DNA from: JANSYP01 sp039184415
GTDB lineage: Bacteria; Pseudomonadota; Alphaproteobacteria; Rhodobacterales; Rhodobacteraceae
Length of the DNA stretch: 34,414 bases
Direction: 5' to 3'
Assembly: GCA_039184415.1 (NCBI GenBank)
Contig: JBCDBB010000018.1
Coordinates: 1-34,414 of the forward strand
Position numbers and translations under genes: made by a program. Within the stretch, counting starts at the first letter, position 1. The number at the start of each line of letters is the position of its first letter. Of this stretch, positions 24,320-33,657 are shown piece by piece. The notes beneath the pieces were generated by a model. It was not told the origin of the DNA and made no database searches. It worked only from the letters and a program-made list of their open reading frames with translations.

Positions 24320-26188
24320 CTAGGACAGGCGAAGCCGGTAGCGATCGAACCCCTCCGCATTCTGTCCCAGTGGTTCCAGATAGGGCACGCCATCGGCACC
24401 TAGATGGCGCGCAGCCCCGGGACCGGTCACCACGATCGCGCTCGCACCCTCGACAGGGTCAAACTCGAAGACGGATCCGGATCCATTCATGCGATAGGGT
24501 CCGCGGTCTGCCAGAAATCCTTCGAGCGCTTCCTGAGCTGTGATCCTGGGTTCGGCGACGACGGCTTGCGGGGTGCAACCAGGAAAGCCGCCCCCGCCAT
24601 TTGCGCGGTACTCGTTCGTGACCAGAAGGAACCTGCTCCCGTCGGTTATCGGACGACCGTGATGGCGGATTTCGCTGATGCGTGAGCGGCCGTCCCGTCC
24701 ACTCGGACGCGGCGCGACCGTCAGGTCGATCCTGTAGTGCACACCAACGACGACGTCGAAATTGTGCGCCAACCAGTCCTCGATCAGCAATGGTCGGTCT
24801 CCGGCGCCTGGTGTGATCTGCGTGAACTGTGCCATCGCGTGATCGAGCCAGTCGCGCAAGGCTCTGCCGTCGATCACAAGGGCGCGCAACTCGTTGGGAA
24901 AAGGAAAGAGCATCGCCGCCGCGGCCCGGGTCAGCGGACCGGCCGGAATGTCCACGTAACCGCTCGGTCCCGCGCGACCGCCACTTCGAAATGGCGACAC
25001 CGCGGACAGAACTGGAAGCGCTTGCAGATCAGGATCGTCGACATGTTGCATCAGACCCCATAGCTGCGCCTGGGCCATCAGATCACAAGCGGCTCCGCTA
25101 TGGACCGGTGTGAAATAGCTATGGAGTGGTGTCAGGCTCTGTCCGAAGGGCTGAGCGCCCCAAGCCCGGGCGCTCTCGTGCGCTGCCAAAGCGCGTCGGG
25201 GGAATGAGCAGGTACGCCTTTTGCCGGTTTCCGGTGTGGTCGTCGGGGTGTGCAAGCGAACATTCTGGACCGTAGCTGACCAGCCCTGCGTCTCGTGGTG
25301 GCGCAGTGCCAGGTCAATCTGTCCGAGGTGGGATCCCCAACAGCCGGGCATAACCGCCGGCGTGTCCGCCAGCGTGCCGGCGCTACTATCGACGCCGAGG
25401 ATCCCGTCATGGTCCGGTCCAGGGAAGAGCTTGTGCGTATGTCCGGCGACAATCGCATCGATGCCCGGAACCTCGGCAAGACGGAGGCTGGCGTTTTCGT
25501 CGCTTGCGGGGTGGTCCAGCGCGACGATGCCGGAGTGGGAGAGCGCGACCACCAGATCGGCTCCGGCATTGCGCAGCTGGGTCACCGCTTTTGTCGACGC
25601 TTCGACGATCCCGGAGACGGTCGCGTGACCCTGCATCACGCGCCGGTTCCAATTCATGGTCTGCGGCGGCATCACGCCGAAGACACCGATTCGAAGCGGT
25701 GTGGGAACCCCTTCTGCATTCGGCGCCATGCGATCAATCAGGACCCATGGCCGCACCGTTTCCAAGGGCACTGAACTGCCGTTAGGTCTATGGAGATTCG
25801 CAGAGACGATCGGAAACGCCGCGTGCCGGCATACGGCGCTCAGATAGTCGAGCCCATAGTCAAACTCATGATTTCCCAGGGTGACAGCGTCATAGCCGAG
25901 CTCTTCCATCGCGGTGGTCATCGGGTGCGACGGAGCCCTTCCGCGTCGCCACTCGGTCACGTGCCAGTCGCCAAGTAGTGTCCCTTGCAGAAAGTCACCA
26001 TTGTCGACCAGCAGAGTCGCCGCCGCATCCGCTTTCACGGCCGCGATCCGCTCGGACAATCCATCGAGCCCCACGCCCTTTTCAATCCGGTCGTTGGGGT
26101 AATCCCAACCCAGAAGGTGCATGTGCAGGTCACTGGTGGCCAGAATGCGCAGCACAGGACCGCGAGGTGCTGCGTTGCCGCGCGGCAT
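24320..26188 (-). CDS. CpdB-like 2',3'-cyclic-nucleotide phosphodiesterase / nucleotidase
   Basis: From ATG 26188-26186 it has 622 residues; the frame is open to 26323 but the extension shows no family sequence. The N-terminal metallophosphoesterase domain has the metal ligands in order: ATSDLHMH (about 17-24), LLVDNGDFLQGTLLGDWH, LGNHEFDYG, and AGHTHKLFPGPDH. The C-terminal 5'-nucleotidase domain carries the substrate-stacking region LLVTNEYRANGGGGFPG. Known CpdB enzymes hydrolyse 2',3'-cyclic nucleotides and 3'-nucleotides in the periplasm. Here neither start gives a recognisable signal peptide, which is unusual. It is divergent from nudC across about 190 bases. Confidence 0.88.
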   Translation of the reverse strand: MPRGNAAPRGPVLRILATSDLHMHLLGWDYPNDRIEKGVGLDGLSERIAAVKADAAATLLVDNGDFLQGTLLGDWHVTEWRRGRAPSHPMTTAMEELGYDAVTLGNHEFDYGLDYLSAVCRHAAFPIVSANLHRPNGSSVPLETVRPWVLIDRMAPNAEGVPTPLRIGVFGVMPPQTMNWNRRVMQGHATVSGIVEASTKAVTQLRNAGADLVVALSHSGIVALDHPASDENASLRLAEVPGIDAIVAGHTHKLFPGPDHDGILGVDSSAGTLADTPAVMPGCWGSHLGQIDLALRHHETQGWSATVQNVRLHTPTTTPETGKRRTCSFPRRALAAHESARAWGAQPFGQSLTPLHSYFTPVHSGAACDLMAQAQLWGLMQHVDDPDLQALPVLSAVSPFRSGGRAGPSGYVDIPAGPLTRAAAAMLFPFPNELRALVIDGRALRDWLDHAMAQFTQITPGAGDRPLLIEDWLAHNFDVVVGVHYRIDLTVAPRPSGRDGRSRISEIRHHGRPITDGSRFLLVTNEYRANGGGGFPGCTPQAVVAEPRITAQEALEGFLADRGPYRMNGSGSVFEFDPVEGASAIVVTGPGAARHLGADGVPYLEPLGQNAEGFDRYRLRLS

Positions 26189-26378
26189 CGCTGCTTGGTT
26201 CAGGATGTCTGTCCCCCAAATCTTGTACTTGGCCCAGGTGCGGGGCGGTATTGTCAGCGGACAACTAACAATCACTCCGGCGCCACCGCAAGAGCTGCTC
26301 ACCCAACCGAGTGCGATTTGCAAGTGGGCAAATGCTGTGCAATGCCGCGGGCGCAGGCGAAGAAAGGACCGAGCGGAT

Positions 26379-27356
26379 ATGCTGGCGACCGAAGTGACTT
26401 TCGGTGCGGGAGTGTTGGACCGCGCGGCTCACTTGCGCACGGACGCGGCCCGCCTCGACGCATTGTGGGCCCGAAGCGATGCAGGCTGTGTAGTGTTGTG
26501 GCGGGGCAAACCGCTTTGCGTGCCTGCGGATAAGGAAAACGGAACGCTGACTCTCTGCCTGTTGCCATCGTCGGACCCGCTCGCGGACGGCGCGCGACAT
26601 GAGGCGATCTTTCTGGGATTGAGTGCTGGAGCGCCACGCTTTGCGCTGGATCTTTCCGGTCTTGCCCCTGCTGAGAGCGCCGCGCTAAGCCTCGGCGCCT
26701 TTTCCGACCCGTCCGTCCAAACGCACCCAGACCTGCCTGAAGGGAGTGGGTTCGTGGAGTTGCGTGGCGCGATGACCCGATTGTCCCCGGAGGACGCAGA
26801 GCTTGCGGCGACGGCCCGCGCGCTGGTGATGTGGCACGAGATTCACGGTTTTTGTGCGCGGTGCGGCGCCAAAAGCCGAATTGCTGCCGCGGGTTGGCAA
26901 CGCGACTGCCCGGCCTGCGAGGCGAGCCATTATCCGCGGACAGATCCGGTGGTTATCGTGTTGGCTCTGTCGGGCAATCGTGTGCTCATGGGGCGCTCGC
27001 CGGGATGGCCAGAGGGGATGTATTCGCTCTTGGCGGGCTTCGTGGAACCGGGCGAGACGATCGAGGCTGCGGCCAGACGCGAGGTTGCCGAGGAGTCAGG
27101 TGTCCAGCTGGGCCCGGTGCGCGTGATCACGAGTCAGCCCTGGCCATTTCCGGCTTCCCTCATGATTGCCTGCGCCGCAGAGGCAGAAACCGACGCCATC
27201 CAGATCGATCCCATTGAAATCGAAGATGCAGTCTGGGTGTCGCGCGAGGACATGGTGGATGTGGTTGCCGGACGGCACCCATCCATGAAACCGGCGCGAC
27301 GCGGAGCTATCGCGCGTCATCTGATCGATCTCTGGCTTGCCGGGCAGTTGCGCTGA
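26379..27356 (+). CDS. nudC: NAD(H) pyrophosphatase NudC (Nudix)
   Basis: ATG 26379 follows AAGGA (26364-26368) and gives 325 residues. The frame is open far upstream, but that part is not family-like. The N-terminal domain has low conservation. A Cys4 zinc ribbon (CARCGAKS and CPACEASHYPRTDPV) follows. The Nudix box GFVEPGETIEAAARREVAEE continues SG, and then comes the NudC signature SQPWPFPASLMIAC. NudC cleaves NAD(H) to NMN and AMP and can remove NAD caps from RNA. Its TGA overlaps the ATG of the next gene by one base, so the two are translationally coupled. Confidence 0.94.
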   Translation: MLATEVTFGAGVLDRAAHLRTDAARLDALWARSDAGCVVLWRGKPLCVPADKENGTLTLCLLPSSDPLADGARHEAIFLGLSAGAPRFALDLSGLAPAESAALSLGAFSDPSVQTHPDLPEGSGFVELRGAMTRLSPEDAELAATARALVMWHEIHGFCARCGAKSRIAAAGWQRDCPACEASHYPRTDPVVIVLALSGNRVLMGRSPGWPEGMYSLLAGFVEPGETIEAAARREVAEESGVQLGPVRVITSQPWPFPASLMIACAAEAETDAIQIDPIEIEDAVWVSREDMVDVVAGRHPSMKPARRGAIARHLIDLWLAGQLR

Positions 27357-27817
27357 TGGCACTGCATCTGACTGCACGCACGGCGATACCCGCGCCGCTG
27401 GAGATGTGCTGGGACAGGCTCGTCGATGTCGATACCGTTCTGGAGACTGTTCCCCACAAACGCGTCGATATCGTGCGATCGGCGGGGACCGGTCCGGCAA
27501 GCGTTGGCTCAGTCTGGCAGGTGGCATTGCATTTCGCCGGTCGCGATCACCTTGGGCAGTTGACAATCACGGAGTTACGGCATGGTCAGCACTGCCGGCT
27601 GGACGGCGGCACAGAAAGCATCGGCCTTGCTCTCGGTATCGACCTGTTTTCCCTTGCCGCGGACCGGACATCTTTGGTCGTCACCGCAGATGGTACACCG
27701 CTGAGCCTGTCGGGACGTCTGTTGCTGAAACCACTTCAGATCATCAAACCGGCAATTGAGGCAAAGTTTCAGGATCGCGTCGAATGGGTCGTGGCCCGGA
27801 TGATGGATACGGCGTGA
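27356..27817 (+). CDS. SRPBCC-family (START-like) protein
   Basis: This 153-residue protein starts at the ATG that shares its A with the nudC stop. It has the outline of the SRPBCC helix-grip fold. The opening strand LTARTAIPAPLEMCWDRLVD carries the typical 'P.e.vw..l.D' pattern. Then come beta strands around GSVWQVALHFAGRDHLGQLTI and a long C-terminal helix (LLKPLQIIKPAIEAKFQDRV). Proteins of this fold bind hydrophobic ligands; none can be named here. No signal peptide or membrane helix is seen. It converges on pheA with nine bases between the ends. Confidence 0.8.
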   Translation: MALHLTARTAIPAPLEMCWDRLVDVDTVLETVPHKRVDIVRSAGTGPASVGSVWQVALHFAGRDHLGQLTITELRHGQHCRLDGGTESIGLALGIDLFSLAADRTSLVVTADGTPLSLSGRLLLKPLQIIKPAIEAKFQDRVEWVVARMMDTA

Positions 27818-27826
27818 ACCGGCTGC

Positions 27827-28663
27827 CTATTCGTGACGGCGCATGTCGGCTGGGTAGACCCCGAGAATGCGCAGCTCAGTTGTGAAATAGGCGAGCTCTT
27901 CGAGGGCGCGCGCGACCGGCGGATCCTCCGGGTGCCCTTCGATATCGGCGAAGAACTGCGTCGCGGTGAACGAGCCGTTGACCATGTAACTCTCAAGCTT
28001 TGTCATGTTCACGCCGTTTGTCGCGAAACCGCCCATGGCCTTGTAGAGCGCCGCAGGAATGTTGCGCACTCGGAAGACAAAGGACGTCATCATGCCCGCC
28101 TCGCCGCCGCGTCGGGCGTGGTCGGCCTCCTGCGTCATCAGCAGGAAGCGCGTCGTGTTGCGGTTATGGTCCTCGATATGGCGGGCCAAAATATCGAGCC
28201 CATAGATCTCTGCGGCGAGGTCCGACGCCAGAGCCGCGCGCGCCATGTCGCCAGCGGCAGCCACTTCGCGTGCCGATCCCGCGGTATCAGCCCCGGTCAC
28301 CGGCGCGATCCTGTGCTGCCCCAAAAACTTGCGACATTGGCCGAGCAACACGGTGTGACTCATCGCTTCGCGGATCTCCGACAGTTCGGTACCGGGCAGT
28401 GCCATAAGGTTGATATGCACCCGCACGAACGCCTCATCGACGATATGCAACCCGCTGTCGGGCAGGAGCCGGTGAATGTCGGCCACCCGCCCGTAGGTGG
28501 AGTTTTCCACCGGCAACATGGCAATCTCCGCGGCGCCCTCGCGCACGGTTTCGATCACGTCTTCGAATGTGCGGCAGGGCACCGCCTCATGGCCCGGACG
28601 CGCCTCGTTGCAGGCCTGATGCGAATAGGCTCCCGGTTCGCCCTGGAATGCGATGCGGCTCAT
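27827..28663 (-). CDS. pheA: Prephenate dehydratase
   Basis: The 278 residues are right for a monofunctional prephenate dehydratase, which makes phenylpyruvate for phenylalanine synthesis. The catalytic domain starts RIAFQGEPGAYSHQA, has AMLPVENSTYGRVADIHRLL and the essential TRF motif (Thr171-Arg172-Phe173, NTTRFLLM). The C-terminal ACT domain (about 194-270) would bind Phe for feedback control. Its ESRP-type site reads TKLESYMVNG and its GALV-type site reads IPAALYKAM. No chorismate mutase domain is attached. It is divergent from the cytochrome c gene (119 bases between). Confidence 0.96.
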   Translation of the reverse strand: MSRIAFQGEPGAYSHQACNEARPGHEAVPCRTFEDVIETVREGAAEIAMLPVENSTYGRVADIHRLLPDSGLHIVDEAFVRVHINLMALPGTELSEIREAMSHTVLLGQCRKFLGQHRIAPVTGADTAGSAREVAAAGDMARAALASDLAAEIYGLDILARHIEDHNRNTTRFLLMTQEADHARRGGEAGMMTSFVFRVRNIPAALYKAMGGFATNGVNMTKLESYMVNGSFTATQFFADIEGHPEDPPVARALEELAYFTTELRILGVYPADMRRHE

Positions 28664-28782
28664 CTGCCCCGTCCCCGTCTGCTGCCCAGATTTCGGGCGT
28701 TTGGTCGCGCCAAGTACACCTTGAAGGTGGTAAGGGGAACCCGCTAGATGTCGTGGACTTCCGACACTCAGGGACGGACAAC

Positions 28783-29292
28783 ATGTTCGACACGATGACC
28801 TTTACCAAAGTGCTCGGCGCCTTTTGCGGGGCCCTGCTGATCTACCTCCTTGGCGCATGGGCGGCGGAGGAACTCTATCATGTCGGCGGGCACGCCGAGC
28901 AGGCCTACCTGATCGAAACCGACGCAGACGAAGAAGCCACTGAAGAGCTCGAGGAAGAGCTCGATTTCGCCGAGATGGTCGCCGCCGCCGACTCCAGTGC
29001 CGGCGAAAGAGTCTGGGGCAAATGCCGGGCCTGCCACGCCCTCGATGGCAGCGACGGGGTCGGGCCGCACCTTGACGGGGTTGTCGACCGGGCCAAGGCA
29101 TCGATTGCCGGCTATTCCTATTCCGACGCGCTGGCGGCGATGTCCGATCAGGTTTGGGACATCGACGCGCTCAACGGCTTTCTTGAAAACCCGCGTGGCT
29201 ACGCGCCCGGGACCGCCATGAGCTTTTCTGGGTTAAGAAAACCTGACGAACGCGCTGATCTGGTTGCCTATCTGCTGACGACCGGCAGCTAA
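28783..29292 (+). CDS. Membrane-anchored cytochrome c (cytochrome cy/c552 type)
   Basis: The start at ATG 28783 is preceded by AGGGA and gives 169 residues. An uncleaved N-terminal helix (VLGAFCGALLIYLLGAWAA) anchors it in the inner membrane. A strongly acidic linker (DADEEATEELEEELDFAE) tethers a class I cytochrome c domain on the periplasmic side. The haem site is CRACH (about residues 83-87) and the Met ligand lies in GTAMSFSGLR. This matches cytochrome cy of Rhodobacter and c552 of Paracoccus, which carry electrons from the bc1 complex to cytochrome oxidase. A terminator directly follows, so it is probably a single-gene transcript. Confidence 0.92.
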   Translation: MFDTMTFTKVLGAFCGALLIYLLGAWAAEELYHVGGHAEQAYLIETDADEEATEELEEELDFAEMVAAADSSAGERVWGKCRACHALDGSDGVGPHLDGVVDRAKASIAGYSYSDALAAMSDQVWDIDALNGFLENPRGYAPGTAMSFSGLRKPDERADLVAYLLTTGS

Positions 29293-29317
29293 GCACCGCC
29301 CCGTGAGCCTGAAGAGC

Positions 29318-29347
29318 AAGGTCGTCCTCTATAGGGCGGCCTTTTTT
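29318..29347 (+). terminator. Rho-independent terminator after the cytochrome c gene
   Basis: AAGGTCGTCC (29318-29327) pairs with GGGCGGCCTT (29334-29343) over ten base pairs, two of them G-U, around the loop TCTATA. A run of T continues to 29347. This is the clearest intrinsic terminator in the window. It separates the cytochrome gene from the yej operon. Confidence 0.8.
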
Positions 29348-29460
29348 GTTGACGTCACAAGGGCTCACAGAGCTGCAAGATCGGCTTGCATCCTCGACAT
29401 GCAGCGCTCTAGCTTATCTTGTCGACAATGACGCTTTCCAAAGACTGACCGGAGCAGCAG

Positions 29461-31395
29461 ATGACGTCACCCCGCCACGCGCCCGCCGCCGCTCGTGTCC
29501 ATCCTGGTCCGCGTCCAGGTCCCGAGTTGCGATCCAGGCCGCTGCTGGGAGTCTTGAGCGCCGCTATGGTCATTGCCGCCGGCGCATCCCACGGCATTGA
29601 AGCGGGTGCGGACTGGATCGAGAGCCATGGCATCTCGACTTTCGGGGACCTGAAGTATCCTGCTGATTTCGCTCATCTTGACTATGTGAATCCCGACGCA
29701 CCGAAGGGCGGCGAAATGTCGATCTGGGCGTTCGGGTCCTTCGACAGCATGAACCCCTACACCACCAAGGGGCGCGCGGCAGCAGCCTCCTCGATTTTCT
29801 TTGAATCGATGCTGACGGGAACCGCTGATGAAATCGGGGCGTCTTACTGCCTGTTGTGCGAGAGTATCGCCTATCCCGAAGATCGCAGCGAGGCGATCTT
29901 CACGCTTCATCCCGACATCTCCTTTTCCGACGGCACGCCGCTGACCGCCCAGGACGTTGTGTTCTCATTCAACATTCTGCTGGAGAAGGGGTTGCCGAGT
30001 TTCCGTGCACAGCTCTCCCAGAAGGTCGCGTCGGTCGAGGCACTGGACGATCGTCGGGTTCACTTTGTCTTCAAGGATGACATCCCCACGCGGGACCTGA
30101 TTTCCGATGTCGGTGGTTTGCCGGTGTTCTCCAAGGCGGACTACGAGGCCAACGACCGGGACTTCGAGGAAAGCTCATTGGAACCGCTGCTCGGCTCTGG
30201 TCCATACATCCTGGGCCGGATGGATGTCGGCCAGACCATCGTCTATGAGCGCAATCCGGACTATTGGGGAGCGGACCTGCCGATCAATATCGGGCGGAAC
30301 AATTTCGACGATCTGCGGATCGAGTATTATGCGGACTACAATGCCGCCTTCGAGGGCTTCAAGGCAGGCACCTACACGTTCCGGAACGAAGCGAGCTCCA
30401 TCCTCTGGGCGACCGGGTACGATTTTCCCGCGCTCCAGCGGGGCCATGTGGTCAAGGAGGAATTCGCGAACGGCAACAAGGCGACGAACCAGGCCTGGGC
30501 TTTCAATCTGCGCCGAGAGAGATTTCAGGACCCTCGCGTCCGCGAAGCCATCGCGATGATGTTCAACTTCGAGTGGTCGAACGAGACGCTGTTCTACGGG
30601 ATCTATGACCGTGTCGAGAGCTTTTGGGACAATTCCTATCTGGAGCCCGAAGGACCACCGAGCGAAGACGAGATCGCGATCCTTCAGCCTCTGGTCGATG
30701 AGGGTCTGCTCGATGCATCCATCCTGACCGATCCGCCTTTCAGCCTCCCGGTCAGCGGATCGCGCCAACTTGACCGGGGCAACCTGCGCCAGGCGTCCGA
30801 TTTGCTGGACGAGGCCGGCTGGCCGGTCGGCGATGACGGTCTGCGCCGCAACGCGCAAGGCGAGGTTCTCCGGATCGAGATCCTCAATGACAGCCAGACT
30901 TTTGACAGGGTGATCAACCCCTTCGTCGAAAACCTCAAGCGTCTCGGTGTGGATGCGCGCCATACTCGCGTCGACAATGCCCAGATGACCGCCCGCGAGC
31001 GTCCGCCGCAATATGACTATGATGTGGCACAGACCTTCCTGTCGACGGCTTACATCCCGGGCACGGAACTGCGGCAGTTCTTCGGCTCCGAGACCGCCGA
31101 CACCTCGACATTCAACAAGATGGGCCTGAAGGACCCGGCCGTCGACCGGCTCATCGATGTGGTGCTGGAAGCCAAGAGCAAGGAAGAGACGATCACAGCG
31201 GTCAAGGCGCTCGACCGCGTGTTGCGGGCCAAGAAGCTCTGGATTCCGCAATGGAACAAGAACACCCACACCGTTGCGTTCTACGACATCTACGGACATC
31301 CCGACCCGCTGCCCCCCTACAGCCTCGGCCAGGTAGATTTCTGGTGGTGGGACGCGGAAAAAGCGGCGCGCCTGCAGGCCGAAGGGGCGCTCTGA
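29461..31395 (+). CDS. yejA: YejA-like peptide-binding protein (SBP family 5)
   Basis: ATG 29461 with GGAGCAGCAG just before it gives 644 residues. A long basic N-region leads into a signal helix (LLGVLSAAMVIAAGASHG). The mature protein is a family 5 solute-binding protein of the YejA branch: HGISTFGDLKYPADFAHLDY, VNPDAPKGGEMSIWAFGSFD, ISFSDGTPLTAQDVVFSF, and PDPLPPYSLGQVDFWWWD at the end. YejA-type proteins bind oligopeptides in the periplasm. In other bacteria the system imports peptides, including antimicrobial peptides such as microcin C. The gene is followed directly by yejB, whose GTG comes right after its TGA. Confidence 0.93.
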   Translation: MTSPRHAPAAARVHPGPRPGPELRSRPLLGVLSAAMVIAAGASHGIEAGADWIESHGISTFGDLKYPADFAHLDYVNPDAPKGGEMSIWAFGSFDSMNPYTTKGRAAAASSIFFESMLTGTADEIGASYCLLCESIAYPEDRSEAIFTLHPDISFSDGTPLTAQDVVFSFNILLEKGLPSFRAQLSQKVASVEALDDRRVHFVFKDDIPTRDLISDVGGLPVFSKADYEANDRDFEESSLEPLLGSGPYILGRMDVGQTIVYERNPDYWGADLPINIGRNNFDDLRIEYYADYNAAFEGFKAGTYTFRNEASSILWATGYDFPALQRGHVVKEEFANGNKATNQAWAFNLRRERFQDPRVREAIAMMFNFEWSNETLFYGIYDRVESFWDNSYLEPEGPPSEDEIAILQPLVDEGLLDASILTDPPFSLPVSGSRQLDRGNLRQASDLLDEAGWPVGDDGLRRNAQGEVLRIEILNDSQTFDRVINPFVENLKRLGVDARHTRVDNAQMTARERPPQYDYDVAQTFLSTAYIPGTELRQFFGSETADTSTFNKMGLKDPAVDRLIDVVLEAKSKEETITAVKALDRVLRAKKLWIPQWNKNTHTVAFYDIYGHPDPLPPYSLGQVDFWWWDAEKAARLQAEGAL

Positions 31396-32490
31396 GTGGG
31401 AAACTACATCCTCCGCCGTCTCGGGCTGATCATCCCGACCCTCATCGGGATCATGCTGATCAACTTTGCCATGGTGCAGTTCGTGCCCGGCGGCCCGATC
31501 GAACAGATCATCGCCAATCTCGAAGGGCAGGGGGACGTGTTCGAGACCGTCGGCGGCGGTGGCGATGCGGGGGGCGGTGGCGGCGCAGAGACTTTCGGCG
31601 GCAACGACCAGTATCTGGGCGCGCGGGGTCTTCCGCCGGAGTTCATCGCAGAGCTCGAGGCACAGTTCGGCTTCGACAAACCCGCCTGGCAGCGCTTCCT
31701 GCAAATGATGTGGGACTATGCACGCTTCGATTTCGGTGAGAGCTATTTCCGCTCCATCAGTGTCACCGACCTGGTGATCGAAAAAATGCCGGTCTCAATC
31801 TCGCTCGGCCTCTGGTCAACCCTGATCGCCTATCTCGTGTCGATCCCGCTGGGTATCCGCAAGGCGGTCAACGACGGATCCAAATTCGATACATGGACGT
31901 CCGGCGCGATCATTGTCGCCTATGCGATCCCCGGGTTTCTGTTTGCGATCCTGTTGCTGGTGGTCTTCGCCGGTGGCAGCTATCTGCAATGGTTCCCGCT
32001 CAGGGGGCTCGGGTCCGACAACTGGAATGAGCTCAGCCTCTGGGGCAAGATTGTCGACTATTTCTGGCACATTACCTTGCCGGTGCTCGCCTCGACCATC
32101 GCGGCCTTCGCGACGCTGACGCTCCTGACAAAGAACAGCTTTCTCGACGAGATCAAGAAACAGTATGTGATGACCGCCAAGGCCAAGGGCCTTACGGAGT
32201 CCCGCGTGCTTTACGGCCACGTGTTCCGCAACGCGATGCTGATTGTCATCGCCGGGTTCCCGGCGGTTTTCGTGAGCGTATTTTTCGGCGGTTCACTGAT
32301 CATCGAGACGATTTTCAGCCTCGACGGTCTTGGACGCCTCGGCTTCGAGGCCGCCGTCAGCCGCGACTATCCGGTGATTTTCGGAACGCTCTATGTCTTT
32401 GGTCTGATCGGACTGCTGATGGGGCTGGTCTCGGATCTGATGTATGTCTGGATCGACCCTCGCATTGACTTCGAAACGCGGGAGACCTGA
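31396..32490 (+). CDS. yejB: YejB-like peptide ABC permease
   Basis: GTG 31396 immediately follows the yejA stop. The 364-residue protein starts with the helix YILRRLGLIIPTLIGIMLIN and the usual FVPGGPIEQII. A Gly-rich loop (about residues 55-75) sits in the periplasm where YejB proteins vary. The transport domain has the EAA loop YVMTAKAKGLTESRVLYGHV, then FRNAMLI, and ends with LMYVWIDPRIDFE. It forms the import channel with YejE. The tight spacing to yejA and yejE (two bases) marks one operon. Confidence 0.94.
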   Translation: MGNYILRRLGLIIPTLIGIMLINFAMVQFVPGGPIEQIIANLEGQGDVFETVGGGGDAGGGGGAETFGGNDQYLGARGLPPEFIAELEAQFGFDKPAWQRFLQMMWDYARFDFGESYFRSISVTDLVIEKMPVSISLGLWSTLIAYLVSIPLGIRKAVNDGSKFDTWTSGAIIVAYAIPGFLFAILLLVVFAGGSYLQWFPLRGLGSDNWNELSLWGKIVDYFWHITLPVLASTIAAFATLTLLTKNSFLDEIKKQYVMTAKAKGLTESRVLYGHVFRNAMLIVIAGFPAVFVSVFFGGSLIIETIFSLDGLGRLGFEAAVSRDYPVIFGTLYVFGLIGLLMGLVSDLMYVWIDPRIDFETRET

Positions 32491-32492
32491 AC

Positions 32493-33647
32493 ATGGCTGT
32501 CGCAGAAGACATCGAGATCAAGCTCGCGCCAAAGACCACTGGTCTGTCACCCCTCAACCGCCGGCGCTGGCGCAACTTTCGCGCCAATGGCCGGGCCTAC
32601 TGGTCCCTGATCATCTTTTCGATCCTGTTCGGCCTGACGCTCTTTGCGGAGTTCATCGCCAACGATAAGCCGATCCTCGTCAGCTACCAGGGCGAGCTCT
32701 ACACGCCGATCTTCAATTTCTACCCCGAAACGCAGTTCGGAGGCGACTTCCGGACCGAGGCCGTCTACCGCGATGTCGAGGTGCAATGTCTGATCATCTC
32801 CGGCGGGCTAGAGGATTGCTGGGACGACCCCGAAAAGGTGATCGCCGATGTGCGCGACAGCGGGCTCGTCAACGGGCAGGAGGTCGACTGTGGCTGGCTG
32901 CTTTGGCCGCTGATCCCTTACAGCTACAACACCGTCAATGACATCCAGGGCACGGCACCAAGCCCGCCGGACGCCAAGCACTGGCTGGGCACGGACGACA
33001 CGGCGCGGGATGTGCTGGCGCGGGTGATCTACGGTTTCCGATTGTCGGTCTGTTTCGCGCTGGTGGTCACGGCGCTCTGCGCCGTGATCGGCATTACTGC
33101 CGGTGCGGTACAAGGCTATTTCGGCGGCTGGACGGACCTGATCTTTCAGCGGGTGATCGAGATCTGGGGGGCGACGCCTAGCCTCTACATCATCATCATT
33201 CTGGCGGCGATCTTCCAGATGAACTTCTGGTTGCTGGTGTTCCTGATGGTGCTCTTCGGCTGGACCGCGCTTGTCGGGGTGGTGCGGGCGGAGTTCCTGC
33301 GGGCGCGCAATTTTGAGTATGTGCGGGCCGCCCGCGCGCTCGGTGTCGGCAATGGCGTCATCATGTTTCGCCATGTCCTGCCCAACGCCATGGTGGAAAC
33401 GCTCACCATGCTGCCGTTTGTGATCACAGGCACGCTGGGGAGCCTCGCCGCGCTCGATTTCCTCGGTTTCGGGCTGCCGTCTTCTGCCCCGTCGCTGGGC
33501 GAACTGACGCTCCAGGCCAAACAGAACCTTCAGGCGCCGTGGCTCGGGTTCACCGCCTTCTTCACCTTCGCGATCATGCTGTCGCTGATGGTGTTCATCT
33601 TCGAGGGCGTGCGCGATGCGTTCGATCCGCGAAAGACGTTTGCATGA
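32493..33647 (+). CDS. yejE: YejE-like peptide ABC permease
   Basis: ATG 32493 lies two bases after the yejB stop. The 384-residue protein has the YejE layout. It starts with a cytoplasmic segment ending LNRRRWRNFRANGRAYWSL, then a first helix (IIFSILFGLTLFAEFIAND). A periplasmic domain (about 60-165) leads to HWLGTDDTARDVLARVIYGF. Five more helices follow, with the EAA loop YVRAARALGVGNGVIMFRHV. It ends GVRDAFDPRKTFA. It is the second channel subunit and is followed by yejF after ten bases. Confidence 0.95.
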   Translation: MAVAEDIEIKLAPKTTGLSPLNRRRWRNFRANGRAYWSLIIFSILFGLTLFAEFIANDKPILVSYQGELYTPIFNFYPETQFGGDFRTEAVYRDVEVQCLIISGGLEDCWDDPEKVIADVRDSGLVNGQEVDCGWLLWPLIPYSYNTVNDIQGTAPSPPDAKHWLGTDDTARDVLARVIYGFRLSVCFALVVTALCAVIGITAGAVQGYFGGWTDLIFQRVIEIWGATPSLYIIIILAAIFQMNFWLLVFLMVLFGWTALVGVVRAEFLRARNFEYVRAARALGVGNGVIMFRHVLPNAMVETLTMLPFVITGTLGSLAALDFLGFGLPSSAPSLGELTLQAKQNLQAPWLGFTAFFTFAIMLSLMVFIFEGVRDAFDPRKTFA

Positions 33648-33657
33648 GGTCGGGCGT

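Noticed and set aside
26251..26264. Inverted repeat TTGTC-AGCG-GACAA between cpdB-like and nudC genes
   Set aside because: Five-base arms occur by chance often. No regulator gene is near and no promoter overlap was convincing.
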